Source: Lentibacillus sp. Marseille-P4043
GTDB lineage: Bacteria; Bacillota; Bacilli; Bacillales; Amphibacillaceae
Direction: 5' to 3'
DNA length: 64,000 nt
NCBI RefSeq assembly: GCF_900258515.1
Contig: NZ_LT984884.1
Coordinates: forward strand, 1,213,290-1,277,289
Shown: one piece after another, positions 1 to 9,180 of the stretch
Position numbering within the stretch: the stretch's first letter is position 1
Layout of the letters: the number at the start of each line of letters is the position of its first letter
The notes under the pieces: model-generated
Seen by the model: the letters and a program-made list of their open reading frames with translations, nothing else
Databases searched by the model: none
What the model was told of the DNA's origin: nothing
Translations under genes and position numbers: made by a program

Positions 1-560
1 ACCTGTTTTACTTTCCCGGAATACTTGCGACCTGTTTTACTATGTTCATATAACAATTTTGCGCGTTTATCAAACTCAAGGGAGTACCAGTTATCTTCTC
101 CTTGTCTGCGTTTGTCCATTGGGTAAAAACACATATGCTCCCATTTTGGCAAAATTGGTTTGAGTCGCTCCTGAATTTTTGGAAATGACTCTAGATCCGC
201 CCCGCCTTTTGGTTCGGAATACTTGGAAAGTTCGACAACCGATACATAAGAATAGGACGGTCTTAGGTATTCAGCAAATTTTGATTTATTAAATTCAGTT
301 TCTAGTTCATTTAGTTCAACCATTGTAGGACGTAGAAACATGAACATTATGTCCGCTTTTTGCCCAATAACTGTATATAGCACATGACTACCATTTTTTT
401 CCTCTTCAACATTTTCCCATTTTGTTAACAATTGCTTGAACTCATGGATAGCTGCTTGTCTTTCTTCACTAGATGCCATTTTCCATGATGTCCAATCAAT
501 GCTTCGAAGGTCATGTAAACAATACCAGCCATCCATTGTTTCAACTGCTGCTTCGGCCAT
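1..560 (-). CDS. hemQ: Coproheme decarboxylase HemQ, partial (C-terminus outside window)
   Basis: Last enzyme of the Gram-positive coproporphyrin heme pathway: it decarboxylates coproheme to heme b in the cytoplasm. The reverse strand reads from an ATG at 558-560 through 186 codons and leaves the window still open; family members are about 250 residues, so roughly three quarters is present. The stretch YPMDKRR at about residue 146 carries the Tyr and the Lys four residues later that are catalytic in Firmicute HemQ (chlorite dismutase-like fold). The N-terminus ([19 protein letters not shown]) is typical. An AGGAGA ribosome site lies just upstream (about 568-577). It is divergent from pta, as ywfI is in Bacillus subtilis. 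Confidence 0.93.
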   Translation of the reverse strand, partial: MAEAAVETMDGWYCLHDLRSIDWTSWKMASSEERQAAIHEFKQLLTKWENVEEEKNGSHVLYTVIGQKADIMFMFLRPTMVELNELETEFNKSKFAEYLRPSYSYVSVVELSKYSEPKGGADLESFPKIQERLKPILPKWEHMCFYPMDKRRQGEDNWYSLEFDKRAKLLYEHSKTGRKYSGKVKQ

Positions 561-806
561 TCTATATCTCTCCTTTTGTTACAGTAAATAGTATTTGATG
601 TTTTTACTATATCACAATTGGGGGACAATAATCATGGAGAAGGATCCAAGCTTTAGTCGCAAACGCTAGTGGGAGAGCGGTACTTTGCTTAATTGTGAAA
701 AGTTAGTGTCAATACGATTGATCTGGATTCTATTTTTGAACTGTCTTTCTTTCATTAGAAATTGTAATCAATTATTATTTTAAGTAGTAGGGAAGGAGGT
801 TTCAAG

Positions 807-1778
807 ATGAGTAATCTATTTGAAACGCTAGAAAAACAAGTAACCAGTACGAATAAACAAATCGTTTTTCCTGAAGGCACGGATGAGCGAATTTTAAAAG
901 CAGCAAGTAAACTTGGAACAGCGGGGATTTTAACACCGATTCTATTAGGTGACAGGGATCGTGTCGAACAGACGGCTGATGAAATTGGTGTCGATTTGAC
1001 TTCGTGTAAATTAATCGATCCAGCAGCATTTGCTGAATTTGATCGGATGGTTGAAATATTTGTTGAACGTCGGAAAGGAAAAGTCACGCCAGAGGATGCC
1101 CGCAAAATTCTACTTGATGAAAATTACTTTGGTACGATGCTTGTCTATATGAACCAGGCGGATGGGTTAGTAAGTGGTGCTACACATTCGACAGCTGACA
1201 CCGTCCGACCAGCATTGCAAATTATAAAAACAAAAGAAGGCATCCAGAAGACATCTGGCGTCTTTATTATGGTGCGTGATGAGGAAAAGTATGTTTTTGC
1301 TGATTGTGCGATTAATATAGCCCCAGATAGTCAGGATCTTGCAGAAATCGCAGTAGAAAGCGCAGAAACGGGAAAATTGTTCGACGTTGAACCACGAGTA
1401 GCAATGTTGAGTTTTTCCACAAAAGGCTCTGCTAAATCGGATGAAACAGAAAAAGTTGTCGAAGCAGTAAAATTGGCAAAAGAAAAAAATGGGCAACTGC
1501 TAATTGATGGTGAATTCCAATTTGATGCTGCATTTGTGCCTAGTGTTGCCAAGAAAAAGGCACCAGATTCTGTATTGGGTGGAAATGCCAATGTGTTTAT
1601 TTTCCCAAGCTTGGAGGCAGGAAATATCGGTTATAAAATCGCACAGCGCCTCGGCGGCTTTGAAGCGGTTGGTCCGATTTTACAAGGGTTAAATCAACCA
1701 GTAAATGATTTATCACGGGGCTGCAGTAGTGATGATGTTTATAAATTGGCGTTAATTACCGCTGCCCAGGCGGAATAA
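807..1778 (+). CDS. pta: Phosphate acetyltransferase
   Basis: Converts acetyl-CoA and phosphate to acetyl phosphate and CoA, the first step of overflow acetate formation with acetate kinase. The 323-residue product has the family's usual short Bacillus length. It shows the acetyl/butyryl-phosphotransferase signature SGATHSTADTVRP at residues 123-135 and the conserved PILQGLNQPVNDLSRG near residues 290-305. The ATG at 807 follows a very strong ribosome site GGAAGGAGGT at 791-800. Single gene, divergent from hemQ, closed by a hairpin terminator just downstream and then a long repeat array. I saw no clear CcpA site in the 246 bases upstream. Confidence 0.96.
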   Translation: MSNLFETLEKQVTSTNKQIVFPEGTDERILKAASKLGTAGILTPILLGDRDRVEQTADEIGVDLTSCKLIDPAAFAEFDRMVEIFVERRKGKVTPEDARKILLDENYFGTMLVYMNQADGLVSGATHSTADTVRPALQIIKTKEGIQKTSGVFIMVRDEEKYVFADCAINIAPDSQDLAEIAVESAETGKLFDVEPRVAMLSFSTKGSAKSDETEKVVEAVKLAKEKNGQLLIDGEFQFDAAFVPSVAKKKAPDSVLGGNANVFIFPSLEAGNIGYKIAQRLGGFEAVGPILQGLNQPVNDLSRGCSSDDVYKLALITAAQAE

Positions 1779-1823
1779 GGTTATTCGGGAAGACGATCAG
1801 AGAAAGTGAGTTATTACAAAATG

Positions 1824-1859
1824 AAAAAGCTTGCCAACGCGATGTTGCAAGCTTTTTTG
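1824..1859 (+). terminator. Rho-independent terminator after pta
   Basis: The arms AAAAGCTTGCCAAC and GTTGCAAGCTTTTTT pair almost fully (one bulged C) around a GCGAT loop and end in a T-run, about 45 bases after the pta stop. Confidence 0.85.
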
Positions 1860-1898
1860 TTGATCGTTAGCGGGGTGGGATTGCTTTGGGATGGGTGG

Positions 1899-2758
1899 GA
1901 AACATCGACCCGAATCGCGAGAACATCGGCGCGAGAGCGGAAACATCGACCCGAATCGCGAGAACATCAACCCGAGCACGGAAACATCAACCCGAATCGC
2001 GAAACATCAACCCGAGAGCGGAAACATCAGCCCGAATCGCGAAACATCGTCCCGAGAGCGGAAACATCGGCCGGAGAGCGGAAACATCGGCCCGAATCGT
2101 GAAACATCAGCCCGAACGAGGAAACATCGACCCGAGCACGGAAACATCGGCCGGAGAGCGGGAATATCAGCCCGAATCGGGAGAACATCGGCCCGAGCGC
2201 GGAAACATCGGCCGGAGAGCGGGAATATCAGCCCGAATCGGAAACATCGTCCCGAGAGCGGAAACATCGGCCCGAGCGCGAGAACATCGTCCCGAGCGCG
2301 GAAACATCAGCCCGAGCGCGGAAACATCAGCCCGAGCGCGGAAACATCGGCCCGAGAGCGGGAACATCAACCCGAATCGCGAAACATCAGCCCGAGCATG
2401 GAAACATCGGCCGGAGAGCGGGAATATCAGCCCGAATCGCGAAACATCGTCCCGAGCACGGAAACATCGGCCGGAGAGCGGGAATATCAGCCCGAATCGC
2501 GAAACATCGTCCCGAGAGCGGGAACATCGGCCCGAGCGCGAGAACATCGTCCCGAGAGCGGAAACATCGGCCGGAGAGCGGGAATATCAGCCCGAATCGC
2601 GAAACATCAACCCGAACGAGGAAACATCGACCCGAATCGCGAAACATCAACCCGAACGAGGAAACATCAGCCCGAATCGCGAAACATCAACCCGAACGAG
2701 GAAACATCAACCCGAATCGCGAGAACATCGTCCCGAGAGCGGAAACATCAGCCGGAAC
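1899..2758 (+). repeat. Tandem array 1 of degenerate 20-bp units (CATCRRCCCGA core)
   Basis: About 860 bases made of roughly 43 head-to-tail units of 20 (sometimes 21) bp. Each unit has a constant half CATC[AG][AG]CCCGA and a variable half ending in GAAA; common variable halves are ATCGC, GAGCG, GCACG and ACGAG. A dimer beginning CATCGGCCGGAGAGCG and followed by a GGAATATCAGCCCGAATCG unit recurs at about 2144, 2204, 2404, 2464 and 2564, indicating segmental duplication inside the array. It fills the convergent gap between pta and lipL. All frames are open over long stretches because the unit lacks stops, so the Arg/Glu/Ser/Pro-rich ORFs here are not believable genes. Confidence 0.95.
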
Positions 2759-2833
2759 AGTGTGCAGTGTAGTGAGCAAATGAATGATCACCGCACACGT
2801 ATCGTCCAAATCCTGAAAAACATCGCCAAGTAT

Positions 2834-3685
2834 TCACTCCATGTCAATAATTCCCTCATTCCGTTTCCGCATCTGCTGCAAACGGGTTTGGAATGTGGCC
2901 AGTTCACGGTCTGAAAAAACTGTGGCAACCACTTCATTACCTAATTCTTCTAAGGTAGAGTGGACCCGCTTTTTCATTTCCTCCATCGTCAATTCCATAT
3001 TTAGTAACTCTGACAGAGAAGCCATTGTTGCTGGATCAACTTCTGGATATGTAAATTTTGTTTCGCCATCCTGAATACTAACGTCATAAAACTCCCGTAT
3101 TAGTGCTGCGCGCGCACTCCCACTACCTTCCACATCTAGGTAAATTTGAATAGCTGCACCATCTTTGATGCGGCGCTGGGAAATTCCGGCAAATTTTCGC
3201 CCGTTGATACTTAAATCATAATCACCTGGACAGTAGGAGCCGACGATTTCATATGCTTCGATTTTGTTAGTCAGATCACGTAACATGTATTGAACGAAGC
3301 TGACCATTGCTTCGTAGCATTCATGAATCGTAATATGTTTCACACCTGGCAATACAAGCGATATATTTAAAACTCCCTCATCTAAAGCTACGGCAAGCCC
3401 ACCAGAGTTTCGAACGACTGTCTGATATCCGTGATCGTGAAGCAGGTGGATCCCCTCCTCAATAAAAGGCAAGCGTGCGTCTGGGATGCCGAGCACAACT
3501 GTATTAGGATGGACCCATAACCTTACTGAAGGCGGGGAATCTCCTTCACTGACAGACGTGGCCAATGCATCATCAATCGCAAATGATGTCATTGCGGAAA
3601 CTGGCACATCGTTGAAATAGTTGTCGTTAGATTGATCAATATAGCGGAATGTCGTATGATGAACAATTTCTTTCCAAGTTTTCAT
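2834..3685 (-). CDS. lipL: Octanoyl-[GcvH]:protein N-octanoyltransferase LipL
   Basis: Amidotransferase of lipoate assembly: it moves an octanoyl group from GcvH to the E2 subunits of 2-oxoacid dehydrogenases. The product has the biotin/lipoate ligase-like catalytic fold. The catalytic Cys is expected in GSYCPGDYDLS at about residue 152 and the conserved Lys in NGRKFAGISQRR just after. The start is the ATG at 3683-3685 (MKTWKEIV) because AAGGAGA at 3692-3698 lies at ideal spacing; an ATG 15 bases further upstream would overlap that ribosome site. 283 residues, the normal family length. Same neighbourhood as ywfL in Bacillus subtilis (near pta and ywfO). Confidence 0.92.
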   Translation of the reverse strand: MKTWKEIVHHTTFRYIDQSNDNYFNDVPVSAMTSFAIDDALATSVSEGDSPPSVRLWVHPNTVVLGIPDARLPFIEEGIHLLHDHGYQTVVRNSGGLAVALDEGVLNISLVLPGVKHITIHECYEAMVSFVQYMLRDLTNKIEAYEIVGSYCPGDYDLSINGRKFAGISQRRIKDGAAIQIYLDVEGSGSARAALIREFYDVSIQDGETKFTYPEVDPATMASLSELLNMELTMEEMKKRVHSTLEELGNEVVATVFSDRELATFQTRLQQMRKRNEGIIDME

Positions 3686-3785
3686 TATGTTCTCCTTCAT
3701 TAAATTCCTATGTACCTCTTTTTAACTTTGACTATCTATTATATAATAAAACAAAACTGTCGAAAAGAAACGGGTTGTTTTTTAA

Positions 3786-5102
3786 ATGGCATATAAAAAT
3801 GAACAATTAGAAGAGGAAAAAGTTTTTAAAGATCCAGTACATAGATATGTCCATGTTAAAGATTTAGTAATATGGGACTTGATTGCGACACCTGAATTTC
3901 AACGTTTGCGGCGTATCAAACAACTGGGGACAACCAATTTAACCTTTCATGGTGCAGAACATAGCCGGTTTAACCATTCATTAGGTGTTTATGAAATTGT
4001 CCGGCGAATCATTTATAATTTTAAAGATCGGCCTCATTGGAACAACAACGAGCGCTTGTTATGCCTTTGTGCAGCACTGTTGCACGACTTGGGTCATGGG
4101 CCGTTTTCTCATTCATTTGAAAAAGTATTTAAACTTGATCATGAATATTTTACCCAACAAATTTTACTTGGCGATACGCATGTGCATACGATTTTGGAGC
4201 GTGTGGAAGCGGGATTCTCTCAAAAGGTAGCCGATGTCATTGCCAAAACATATGAAGATAAATTAGTTGTCAGCCTGATTTCTAGTCAGATTGATGCTGA
4301 CCGGATGGACTATTTGCAGCGTGATGCCTATTTTACCGGGGTTAGTTACGGCCATTTTGACATGGAGCGGATCCTACGGGTGATGCGCCCGATTGATGAT
4401 CAGGTTGTGATTAAATCTAGTGGGATGCATGCGGTGGAAGATTATATTATGAGCCGGTATCAAATGTATTGGCAAGTCTATTTTCACCCAGTCACAAGAA
4501 GTGCGGAAGTTATTTTGTCAAAAATTCTACACCGTGCGAAGTATTTGTTTGAGCATAATTATACATTTAAGTTAGAACCAACACATTTTGTTTCCTTTTT
4601 TAATGAAAAAGTAGATTTGCAGGAATATGTAAAACTCGATGAAGCGATCGTTTTCTATTATTTTCAGCTTTGGCAGGAGGAAGATGACGATATTTTGCGC
4701 GATTTGTGCGAGCGATTTATGAACCGTCGCTTGTTTAAGTATGTGGAATTCAATCCGAATCTGCAAATGAATGAATGGATGGAGCTATACCGTTTATTTC
4801 AAGGCGTCGGGATTGATCCAGAATATTATCTTGTTGTTGATTCGTCGTCGGATTTGCCATACGATTTTTATCGTCCCGGTGAGGAAGAGGAACGGTTGCC
4901 AATTCATTTGCTAATGCCGAATAACGAGCTTAGGGAACTATCAAGAGAATCTGATATTGTTGAGTCTATTTCTGGGAAAAAACGAACGGATCACAAGTTA
5001 TATTTTCCCGCTGATTTGTTGAACAAGCTTACTGATGGTGATGTGAAGAAACGAATGTTTGAACTTTTATATGGTGAAGGAGCGGAAAACCATGTTGACT
5101 AA
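3786..5102 (+). CDS. HD-domain phosphohydrolase (YwfO family, dNTPase-like)
   Basis: A 438-residue cytoplasmic HD-superfamily protein. It shows the expected metal ligands: His in RFNHSLGV (about residue 64), the His-Asp pair in LLHDLGHGPFSH (about 100-101), and a distal Asp in SQIDADRMDYLQRD. The N-terminus MAYKNEQLEEEKVFKDPVHR is close to Bacillus subtilis YwfO, and relatives hydrolyse deoxynucleoside triphosphates; substrate here is inferred only. The ribosome site before the ATG at 3786 is weak, but alignment supports this start. Its 3' end overlaps the next gene by 11 bases, so the two are translationally linked. Confidence 0.88.
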   Translation: MAYKNEQLEEEKVFKDPVHRYVHVKDLVIWDLIATPEFQRLRRIKQLGTTNLTFHGAEHSRFNHSLGVYEIVRRIIYNFKDRPHWNNNERLLCLCAALLHDLGHGPFSHSFEKVFKLDHEYFTQQILLGDTHVHTILERVEAGFSQKVADVIAKTYEDKLVVSLISSQIDADRMDYLQRDAYFTGVSYGHFDMERILRVMRPIDDQVVIKSSGMHAVEDYIMSRYQMYWQVYFHPVTRSAEVILSKILHRAKYLFEHNYTFKLEPTHFVSFFNEKVDLQEYVKLDEAIVFYYFQLWQEEDDDILRDLCERFMNRRLFKYVEFNPNLQMNEWMELYRLFQGVGIDPEYYLVVDSSSDLPYDFYRPGEEEERLPIHLLMPNNELRELSRESDIVESISGKKRTDHKLYFPADLLNKLTDGDVKKRMFELLYGEGAENHVD

Positions 5103-5601
5103 TCATGCTAAATTAATGCAATTTTTCTCGGTTGCAAAGGAAGTTATAGGGCGGAAAAAGCTGCAGAAAATGATCTATATTTTACAGAAAAATCATGTCC
5201 CATTTGAGGAAAAATATCAATTTCACTTTTATGGGCCATATTCGGAAGAGCTCTCACTAAGGGTAGAAGAGTTGACGAATCTCGGCTTTATTACGGAAGA
5301 AAAAGAGGATAAAAGCAGTTATTATCAATACAATTATAAAATTACTGGTGATGGGAAAGAGTTTTTAAACCAATTTGCCTTGGACATGCCGGATTTTACG
5401 AAAAAAGTGGACATGCTTAAATCAAAGAGCTCGCGTTTTCTTGAGCTTGTTTCGACGATGTTGTTTTTCGATGATTTAACCAAATCCGAAGTTGTTGAGA
5501 AAGTTCATGTTGTCAAACCAAAACAGAAGTATTCGGATGAGGAGATTAGGGAAGCTTGGTTGTTTATCGATGCATTAAATGAAACTTCGCCTGTGTCATA
5601 G
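5092..5601 (+). CDS. YwgA family protein
   Basis: A 169-residue protein of the conserved but poorly characterised YwgA family. The ATG at 5092 (MLTNHAKLMQFF) is chosen because GAAGGAG at 5076-5082 sits at proper spacing; more upstream starts lie inside the ribosome site. The N-terminal part (KLQKMIYILQKNHVPF, FYGPYSEEL) resembles a winged-helix-like module seen in phage-associated and Panacea-type proteins, but I would not assign a function from that. It overlaps the HD gene by 11 bases, implying one operon, as in Bacillus subtilis where ywgA lies close to ywfO. Confidence 0.82.
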   Translation: MLTNHAKLMQFFSVAKEVIGRKKLQKMIYILQKNHVPFEEKYQFHFYGPYSEELSLRVEELTNLGFITEEKEDKSSYYQYNYKITGDGKEFLNQFALDMPDFTKKVDMLKSKSSRFLELVSTMLFFDDLTKSEVVEKVHVVKPKQKYSDEEIREAWLFIDALNETSPVS

Positions 5602-5795
5602 TAATATACCCATGTTTAGGTGCTATAAGGTGAGCAGTATCATTAGGGAATGTCGTCTTTCCATGTTTGGCAGCGACTTTTTATGTTCGATCATCAATTC
5701 TCTGTATTGAACTAGGGCACAGTAGCGATTGGATGAAATTGACTTCTAAATTATGCTACAATGAAAAGCAATAGCAAAAATAGGAGGGTCCTTGA

Positions 5796-6323
5796 ATGAG
5801 TTCAGATCAATCTGCTAATCAAAAGAAAAGTAATCCATTTACGATAATAAAAGACGATCCACTTGATGGCGATAAAGGTTATGGCGCTGGATCGATTAGT
5901 CTTGAAAATATGTCACCAGTAATTGTTGATCCGAATGAAGATCAAGCGTTTGTTGATATGGGTGCTATGCATGCGCGGAGTGAGGTGGAACGCCGTGTGA
6001 AATTCTTGCCTGATAAAGACGCAGTTCCGAATGGCAAATTGTATTGGATTGTTTGGGTAACGGTTGAAAAAGGGGAAAATGGTCCTTATTTTTCCGGCGT
6101 ATGTGGTAGTGAAATCCGGGTTGATCGTTCCATTAAACGAGCATACAAATCCATGCCTGAGCATGTGACACATATGGAAAAGTCATTAAAAGGGAAAGTT
6201 ATCATCGAGCATATGGATGAGCATTCCAAGCACTTGTTAAAAGACTTTCTTGTCGATTTTAACGGTGGTGAAATGTGGAAAAACTCGGGCGATGAATTGA
6301 AGCAAGCACTACCAGAATCATGA
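5796..6323 (+). CDS. YwhD family protein
   Basis: A 175-residue protein matching the uncharacterised Bacillus YwhD family (N-terminus with KKSNPFTIIKDDPLDGDKGYG, then VIVDPNEDQAFVDMGAMHA). No membrane segment or signal peptide is visible, so it is likely cytoplasmic. The ATG at 5796 follows AGGAGGGTC at 5783-5790. A TACAAT hexamer lies at 5757-5762 but no well-spaced -35 box is apparent. It is convergent with pbpG and shares a bidirectional hairpin with it. No function can be given from sequence. Confidence 0.85.
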   Translation: MSSDQSANQKKSNPFTIIKDDPLDGDKGYGAGSISLENMSPVIVDPNEDQAFVDMGAMHARSEVERRVKFLPDKDAVPNGKLYWIVWVTVEKGENGPYFSGVCGSEIRVDRSIKRAYKSMPEHVTHMEKSLKGKVIIEHMDEHSKHLLKDFLVDFNGGEMWKNSGDELKQALPES

Positions 6324-6428
6324 ACAATTTGTGAACGAATCATGAACAATTGCTTAAATTCTTGTACTTTGCGATAGAAATTTGTAAAATATGTGTACAT
6401 GGGCTTACACATGTATTACTAGGACAAA

Positions 6429-6482
6429 AAAGAAGCTGACTCAACCAGTGGGACGGACCTCGCTGTGTGTGTCAGCTTCTTT
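6429..6482. terminator. Shared hairpin terminator between ywhD-like gene and pbpG
   Basis: The arms AAAGAAGCTGAC and GTCAGCTTCTTT pair perfectly over 12 bp around a 30-base loop, with A and T runs on the outside, so it can stop transcription from both converging genes. Confidence 0.8.
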
Positions 6483-6524
6483 ATTTCTTTTATAGTGGTT
6501 TGGAGCCACTACTTTTTTATTTGC

Positions 6525-8591
6525 CTAAAACAGCATCTCGAATAATTCTTTCAATATACCGTCTTTCTCCTCGGTATCATTCTGTTTCTTTTTATCCTTT
6601 TTCTTTACCTTATGTTTTTCATCTTCCGGTAAATGAGTAGAACAATAATCCTTTGGTTCGGTTCCTTTTTTAAAATACATTACCCGACGATGTGGACAAT
6701 AAGACGTTGCACGTGATCCAGATTCGGGGTCAATGGTAACACCGACAACTCCGCTTGGAACATCGAACTTATTGTTAGGTACATCTTCATGGGCTGCTTC
6801 CATGAATCTCGCCCAGACATTTTTGGCGTAAGACACTTCAGCGACTTTTTCCACTTGGCGGTTGTCGTCATACCCTGTCCAAATACCGGTTACAAGGTCA
6901 GGACTATACCCAATCATCCAGCTGTCAGAATTGGTAGTTCCAGATTTCCCAGCATATGTATGTGTGAGTTGATCCACGATCGTGGACCCTGTTACAGCCA
7001 TATATCCATTTAATGAACGATCAAACATCCCCGTCAATAATTGCGTTAAAATGAATGTCCGCTGCGGGTCTAATATCTGATCACCAGTCACATTTTCACG
7101 TTCATATACTACTTTTCCCTTTCGATCGATGATTTTTTCAATGGTATGACCAGTAATTTCTTGACCGCCATTCGCTAACATGCCGTATCCTGTCACCATT
7201 TCTTTAACGGATACAGATGCTGTTCCTAATGCGAGCGAAGGGACAGATGGTAATTTGCTATTAATCCCAAATGTACGAGCTGTGTCGATTAATTTCCCAA
7301 CCCCGAGAAAAAGATTGGTTTTCACTGCATATACGTTGTCAGACAGCGCTAACGCTTGTGCTAGTGTAATTGGTTCATTGGCATAATAACCGTTGAAATT
7401 ACTTGGTTGATAGACATCTCCATCCTCTAATTTGAATACAGTTGGCTTACTCATCAGCATTGTCGTCGGGGTATAGCCGTTTTCCAATGCTGCATAATAT
7501 AAAAATGGTTTGAATGTAGACCCTGGCATCCGTCTTGCTTGGATGGCGCGGTTGAATTTACTTGTTTGATAGTCACGGCCACCAACCAGTGCTTGAATTC
7601 CACCTGTAGACGGGTCCATTGCGATTGCACCAACTTCCATCTTGCTGTTGTCTTGAAAAACAGATGTAATTTTTGCTTCAAGCTGTTTTTGCCGTTTAAG
7701 ATCCAAAGTTGTGTAAATCTGGTAGCCGCCGGAACGGATTTGCTCCTCATCAAGTTGTAAAATAGTTGCCGCATCCTGTAAAACAGTATCCTGAAAATAT
7801 GGTGCTGTCCGATCCTCTTTTTGTTTTTCTGGTTCTGCAAATGCTAATTTTTCCCTTGTAGCCAAAAAATAAGTTTCTTGATCAATTACGTCTTTTTCCA
7901 AAAGTAATCCGAGGATCCACTTCTGCCGTTCTTTGGCATTTTCCATATTGTTAAAGGGCGAATAATAGGTGGGTCCTTTCGGGATTGCAGCAAGCATGGA
8001 GGCTTCGGCAAGGGACAATTCATCTGCTGATTTGTTGAAAAAATACCTACTGGCAGCTTCCACACCATACGCGCCATGTCCATAGTAAATCGTATTTAAA
8101 TAGCCCTCCAAAATTTCATCCTTTGAATAAAACATTTCCAAGCGCACTGTATAAAAAGCTTCCTGCAGTTTACGTGTCCATGTCTTATCAAATGATAAAT
8201 AGAGATTACGGGCATACTGCTGTGTAAGGGTACTGGCACCTTCTTTTAACGACATACTTTTCAGATCCGTCCAAAGTGCACCAGCAATGCGTGGAATGTC
8301 AAAACCGTTATGGTCATAAAAATGTTGATCCTCGGCAAGTAATGTTGCTTTAACGAGTTGGTCTGACATATCATCTAAATCAACCCAATAGCGACTTTCA
8401 TTCCCGCTTTCTTCACCGATCACCTGATTGTCGTTGCTATAATAGATTGTATTTTGATCGGTTGTAAGTTTGGGCGGACCGAGTAGAAAGCTAACCAAAT
8501 AAACACCAGCCACAAACGTGACGGTCAGCAACACCAATCCAATCGATATTTTCCATAAAAGGCGCTTTTTTATCTTTTTCCAACTCATCAT
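6525..8591 (-). CDS. pbpG: Class A penicillin-binding protein (transglycosylase/transpeptidase), PBP2d-like
   Basis: Bifunctional peptidoglycan synthase anchored by one N-terminal membrane segment (about residues 14-38). The GT51 glycosyltransferase domain shows the catalytic Glu in LLAEDQHFYDHNG (about residue 87) and GASTLTQQYARN. The transpeptidase shows the Ser in PGSTFKPF (about 358), the SDN triad (about 417) and KSGTT (about 545). The tail is Lys-rich (KKKDKKKQND). The start is the ATG at 8589-8591 with GGAG at 8598-8601; an in-frame TTG at 8603 overlaps that ribosome site. Position next to ywhD matches Bacillus subtilis ywhE/pbpG, which acts in the spore programme; timing here is inferred. 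A MITE lies about 25 bp upstream and may have displaced the promoter. Confidence 0.92.
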   Translation of the reverse strand: MMSWKKIKKRLLWKISIGLVLLTVTFVAGVYLVSFLLGPPKLTTDQNTIYYSNDNQVIGEESGNESRYWVDLDDMSDQLVKATLLAEDQHFYDHNGFDIPRIAGALWTDLKSMSLKEGASTLTQQYARNLYLSFDKTWTRKLQEAFYTVRLEMFYSKDEILEGYLNTIYYGHGAYGVEAASRYFFNKSADELSLAEASMLAAIPKGPTYYSPFNNMENAKERQKWILGLLLEKDVIDQETYFLATREKLAFAEPEKQKEDRTAPYFQDTVLQDAATILQLDEEQIRSGGYQIYTTLDLKRQKQLEAKITSVFQDNSKMEVGAIAMDPSTGGIQALVGGRDYQTSKFNRAIQARRMPGSTFKPFLYYAALENGYTPTTMLMSKPTVFKLEDGDVYQPSNFNGYYANEPITLAQALALSDNVYAVKTNLFLGVGKLIDTARTFGINSKLPSVPSLALGTASVSVKEMVTGYGMLANGGQEITGHTIEKIIDRKGKVVYERENVTGDQILDPQRTFILTQLLTGMFDRSLNGYMAVTGSTIVDQLTHTYAGKSGTTNSDSWMIGYSPDLVTGIWTGYDDNRQVEKVAEVSYAKNVWARFMEAAHEDVPNNKFDVPSGVVGVTIDPESGSRATSYCPHRRVMYFKKGTEPKDYCSTHLPEDEKHKVKKKDKKKQNDTEEKDGILKELFEMLF

Positions 8592-8616
8592 TATTAGCTC
8601 CAATTTTCATGTTGTA

Positions 8617-8772
8617 GTGCGTGTTCAAAAAGTTGCCAAATTAGAAGCAAGAAAGTCGAGACGGCGTAGATTTGAGCCCCAGAGTGTACATAAATAGGTA
8701 CATGAGGAGGGGAAAAACAAGCCAACGAAGAGATTTGCCGCTTATTATTTGGTGACTTTTTGAACAACCTCT
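8617..8772 (-). mobile_element. MITE-like element, copy 1, with 4-bp target duplication TGTA
   Basis: A 156-bp non-coding element starting GTGCGTGTTCAAAAAG and ending CTTTTTGAACAACCTCT; GTTCAAAAAGT and ACTTTTTGAAC are inverted repeats. It is flanked by TGTA at 8613-8616 and 8773-8776. Read on the minus strand it has the same ends as the copy at 59684-59899 and shares internal blocks with it (TCTTCGTTGGCTTGTTT, TACGCCG-TCTCGA). It has no coding capacity, so movement would need a transposase supplied elsewhere. Confidence 0.8.
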
Positions 8773-8844
8773 TGTATGCATTTTTTACCATTATGGGAAA
8801 AGATAAACAGATATAAACACAGCCCAAAGAAAAATATTGGTAAT

Positions 8845-8879
8845 GTAAAAACGCCCCTCCTATGAGTGGGCGTTTTTAC
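8845..8879. terminator. Strong hairpin at the left edge of array 2
   Basis: GTAAAAACGCCC at 8845-8856 pairs perfectly with GGGCGTTTTTAC at 8868-8879 around an 11-base loop; it looks like a bidirectional terminator. No recognised gene lies between the MITE and this hairpin, and the first array unit begins at its last base. Confidence 0.6.
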
Positions 8880-9180
8880 ATCAACCCGAGAACGAAAACA
8901 TCAACCCGAGAACGAAAACATCAACCCGAGAACGAAAACATCAACCCGAGAACGAAAACATCAACCCGAGAACGAAAACATCAACCCGAGAACGAAAACA
9001 TCAACCCGAGAACGAAAACATCAACCCGAGAACGAAAACATCAACCCGAGAACGAAAACATCAACCCGAGAACGAAAACATCAACCCGAGAACGAAAACA
9101 TCAACCCGAGAACGAAAACATCGGCGCGAGAACGAAAACATCGGCGCGAGAACGAAAACATCAGCCCGAGCAGGAAAATC
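8879..9180 (+). repeat. Tandem array 2: near-perfect 20-bp repeats
   Basis: Twelve identical consecutive copies of CATCAACCCGAGAACGAAAA (from 8879), then two with CATCGGCGCG in the first half, then one diverged unit (CATCAGCCCGAGCAGG). A small hairpin GAGCAG-loop-CTGCTC closes the right end (9168-9185). It lies in the divergent gap between pbpG and the ywiB-like gene, upstream of that gene's promoter. Identity of the copies points to recent amplification. ORFs across it are products of the stop-free unit. Confidence 0.96.

Noticed and set aside
1886..2914. Long Arg/Glu/Ser/Pro-rich ORFs (two forward frames, several reverse) across array 1
   Set aside because: They exist because the 20-bp unit has no stop codon in most frames; both strands and several frames are open at once and there is no ribosome site.
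3721..3750. Promoter for the HD-domain gene (TTGACT with TATAAT)
   Set aside because: The two hexamers are only 8 bp apart, too close for sigma-A recognition; the true promoter is unclear.
5739..5762. Promoter for the ywhD-like gene (TTGACT with TACAAT)
   Set aside because: Spacing is 12 bp, too short; only the -10 element may be real.
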